DNA of 7,035 nucleotides from Minisyncoccota bacterium (GTDB lineage Bacteria > Patescibacteriota > Minisyncoccia > UBA6257 > GWB1-50-10). A program made the position numbers and the translations under genes. Of this stretch, positions 6,081-7,035 are shown piece by piece (position 1 is the stretch's first letter; every line of letters starts with the position of its first letter). The notes under the pieces are model-generated. The model saw nothing but the letters and a program-made list of their open reading frames with translations, did no database searches and had not been told where the DNA came from. The DNA is taken from positions 1 through 7,035 of the forward strand of contig JAGUWR010000013.1 of NCBI GenBank assembly GCA_020062265.1, in the 5' to 3' direction.

Positions 6081-6725
6081 ATGGAACCGACGGCGCCAAC
6101 CCAAAAATTTATTGAGATTAAAGAAATCCGCGACGGAGTGGTTTGTCTTAAGAACGGGAAGTTGAGGAAAATCCTTATTGTCAGCGGCGTTAACTTTGAC
6201 CTCAAATCCGAAGAAGAACAAACCTTGATTCTTAACAGTTTCCAAAATTTTCTGAACGGTCTTGATTTTTCAACCCAGTTTTTCATCCATTCCCGGAAAG
6301 TGAACATTGAACGCTACCTGGAATTGATTACGGCCAGAAAAGCCGAGGAACCGAACAAACTGCTTAAGGTCCAAATTGAGGAATACGCCGAATTTATAAA
6401 GTCCTTTGTTGAACAAAACGCCATTATCACCAAAACCTTCTTTGCCGTCGTGCCTTTTGATCCGATAATTATTCCCGACCAGACCGCCGGTTTGTTAAGT
6501 ATGTTTAAAAAATCAAAACCAACAACCGGCCAACCGCCCAAAGAAGAGTTAAGCGACCAGAAAAATCTTCAACAATTAAACCAGCGGGTTGACCAGGTTG
6601 TAAACGGCTTAACCGAAATCGGCTTGCGGGCCGTTCCGCTTGATGACAAGGCCTTGACTGAACTTTTCTATAATCTTTATAACCCGCGACTGGTTGAAAA
6701 GAGAGGTTTGGAAATTAGTAAATAG
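6081..6725 (+). CDS. free-standing VirB4/TraC N-terminal-like protein
   Basis: The protein has 214 residues, no membrane segment and no Walker motifs. Residues 9-80 (KFIEIKEIRDGVVCLKNG, LRKILIVSGVNFDLKSEEEQ, FQNFLNGLDFSTQFFIHSRK, then VNIERYL) match the opening domain seen in VirB4/TraC-type conjugation ATPases: an I-x-D-G-V-V-x-L-K-x-G strand pair, an NF-x-L-K-S-x-x-E-Q turn and a LDF...Q...SRK strand. Residues 98-128 (EEYAEFIKSFVEQNAI, ITKTFFAVVPFDP) continue that domain. A Pro/Lys-rich linker (about 141-160) leads to a last helical part ending near AVPLDDKALTELFYNLYNP (184-202), which resembles the position just before the ATPase body in single-chain relatives. It probably pairs with the VirB4-family protein encoded 18 bases downstream, as part of a two-chain motor or its membrane-docking module. 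There is no Shine-Dalgarno before the ATG; the start abuts the AT-rich element. Confidence 0.85.
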   Translation: MEPTAPTQKFIEIKEIRDGVVCLKNGKLRKILIVSGVNFDLKSEEEQTLILNSFQNFLNGLDFSTQFFIHSRKVNIERYLELITARKAEEPNKLLKVQIEEYAEFIKSFVEQNAIITKTFFAVVPFDPIIIPDQTAGLLSMFKKSKPTTGQPPKEELSDQKNLQQLNQRVDQVVNGLTEIGLRAVPLDDKALTELFYNLYNPRLVEKRGLEISK

Positions 6726-6733
6726 TGATTAGG
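6723..6733 (+). repeat. third copy of the TAGTRATTRGG word, at a stop codon
   Basis: TAGTGATTAGG begins with the TAG stop of the preceding gene. It matches TAGTAATTGGG at 5889-5899, which likewise begins with a TAG stop, and the opposite-strand TAGTAATTAGG at 6073-6063. The surrounding 6715-6743 is made of similar AT-rich words. Confidence 0.5.
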
Positions 6734-6734
6734 A
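6731..6734 (+). promoter_or_regulatory. ribosome binding site of the VirB4-family gene
   Basis: AGGA lies nine bases before the ATG at 6744 and is the only well-spaced Shine-Dalgarno-like site seen before a start in this window. It overlaps the TAGTGATTAGG repeat word, so the repeat may have supplied it. Confidence 0.5.
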
Positions 6735-6743
6735 AATAGTAAT

Positions 6744-7035
6744 ATGAAAATCAAAATACCTCAAACTTACGAACCTTCTGCCCAGGACGTTATGAACGTA
6801 ATCGCGCCGGCCGGCTTGGAAATAAGTTCAAACTACCTCAAGCTCGGCGACTATTACGTAAAAACATTTTTTATCTTTACTTTCCCCCGTTATCTTGCCA
6901 GCGGCTGGTTCTCGCCGATTATAAATCTGCCGGAAATGATGGATATTTCTATTTTCGTCCACCCGATGGATTCTGCTTTGGCTCTTAAAAATCTCCGCAA
7001 ACGGGTAGCTCAAGTGGAAGCGGAAATTATGGAAA
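6744..7035 (+). CDS. VirB4-family conjugation/secretion ATPase, 3' end beyond window
   Basis: VirB4-family proteins are cytoplasmic, membrane-docked AAA-type ATPases that power type IV secretion and conjugation. Only the first 97 residues are here; the frame is open to the window end, so the Walker A and B motifs cannot be seen. The visible part has the family's typical opening: APAGLEISSNYLKLGDYYVK (21-40), FTFPRYLASGWFSPIINLP (45-63), MMDISIFVHPMDSALALKNL (65-84), and a start of the long helix RKRVAQVEAEIM. The FPRYL...GWF pattern followed by D-I-S-I-F-x-H-P is strongly reminiscent of VirB4/TraC relatives found with PrgI. The start at 6744 is supported by AGGA nine bases upstream and by the position of the conserved block. 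The upstream gene supplies a separate VirB4/TraC-like N-terminal domain, 18 bases away. Confidence 0.88.
   Translation, partial: MKIKIPQTYEPSAQDVMNVIAPAGLEISSNYLKLGDYYVKTFFIFTFPRYLASGWFSPIINLPEMMDISIFVHPMDSALALKNLRKRVAQVEAEIME

Noticed and set aside
1..7035. CRISPR array, tRNA or rRNA genes
   Set aside because: No regularly spaced direct repeats, and no cloverleaf or rRNA-like stretch was seen; the window is almost fully coding.

Overview
The window looks like a piece of a Patescibacteria (Candidate Phyla Radiation), probably Parcubacteria-type, chromosome. This is judged from protein families, not from any search. The evidence is a tightly packed, one-strand gene run that starts with the end of rsmA (ksgA). 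A reduced type IV secretion-like membrane module follows: single-pass and secreted proteins of unknown function, a VirB6/TrbL-like polytopic protein, a PrgI-family protein, a free-standing VirB4/TraC N-terminal-like protein and the start of a VirB4-family ATPase. Most start codons have no clear Shine-Dalgarno sequence. The standard code is used: TAA, TAG and TGA all end genes and no long frame reads through TGA.

Layout, all on the + strand: 1-615, 3' part of rsmA, interrupted by two in-frame palindromic inserts; 620-1414, unknown protein with one N-terminal membrane anchor; 1418-2923, secreted six-cysteine helical protein; 2937-4421, VirB6/TrbL-like membrane protein whose C-terminus was shifted by a 13-bp tandem duplication; 4485-5381, soluble protein with a helical head and a long Pro/Lys/Glu-rich tail; 5394-5891, PrgI family; 5889-6073, AT-rich element with imperfect inverted ends holding a broken four-helix-bundle (S23/IVS-type) gene fragment; 6081-6725, VirB4/TraC N-terminal-like protein; 6744-end, VirB4-family ATPase, cut by the window.

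How the genes fit together (inference from family knowledge): the VirB6-like and PrgI proteins would form the inner-membrane platform and the VirB4 ATPase would power it from the cytoplasm. The secreted and anchored proteins upstream would form the outward-facing part, and the tailed soluble protein would be a cytoplasmic linker or adaptor. No outer-membrane core proteins (VirB7/9/10) are seen here, which fits a single-membrane type of machine.

The most striking sequence-level features are three. First, two copies of a 36-bp palindrome inside rsmA share one reading phase, so each adds 12 residues, and their differences are mostly compensatory. Second, a 13-bp duplication shifts the frame of the VirB6-like gene and leaves a clean 15-codon tail out of frame. 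Third, an inverted-repeat-bounded decayed gene fragment splits the PrgI gene from the VirB4-like genes, and its end motif recurs at the stop codon of the next gene.
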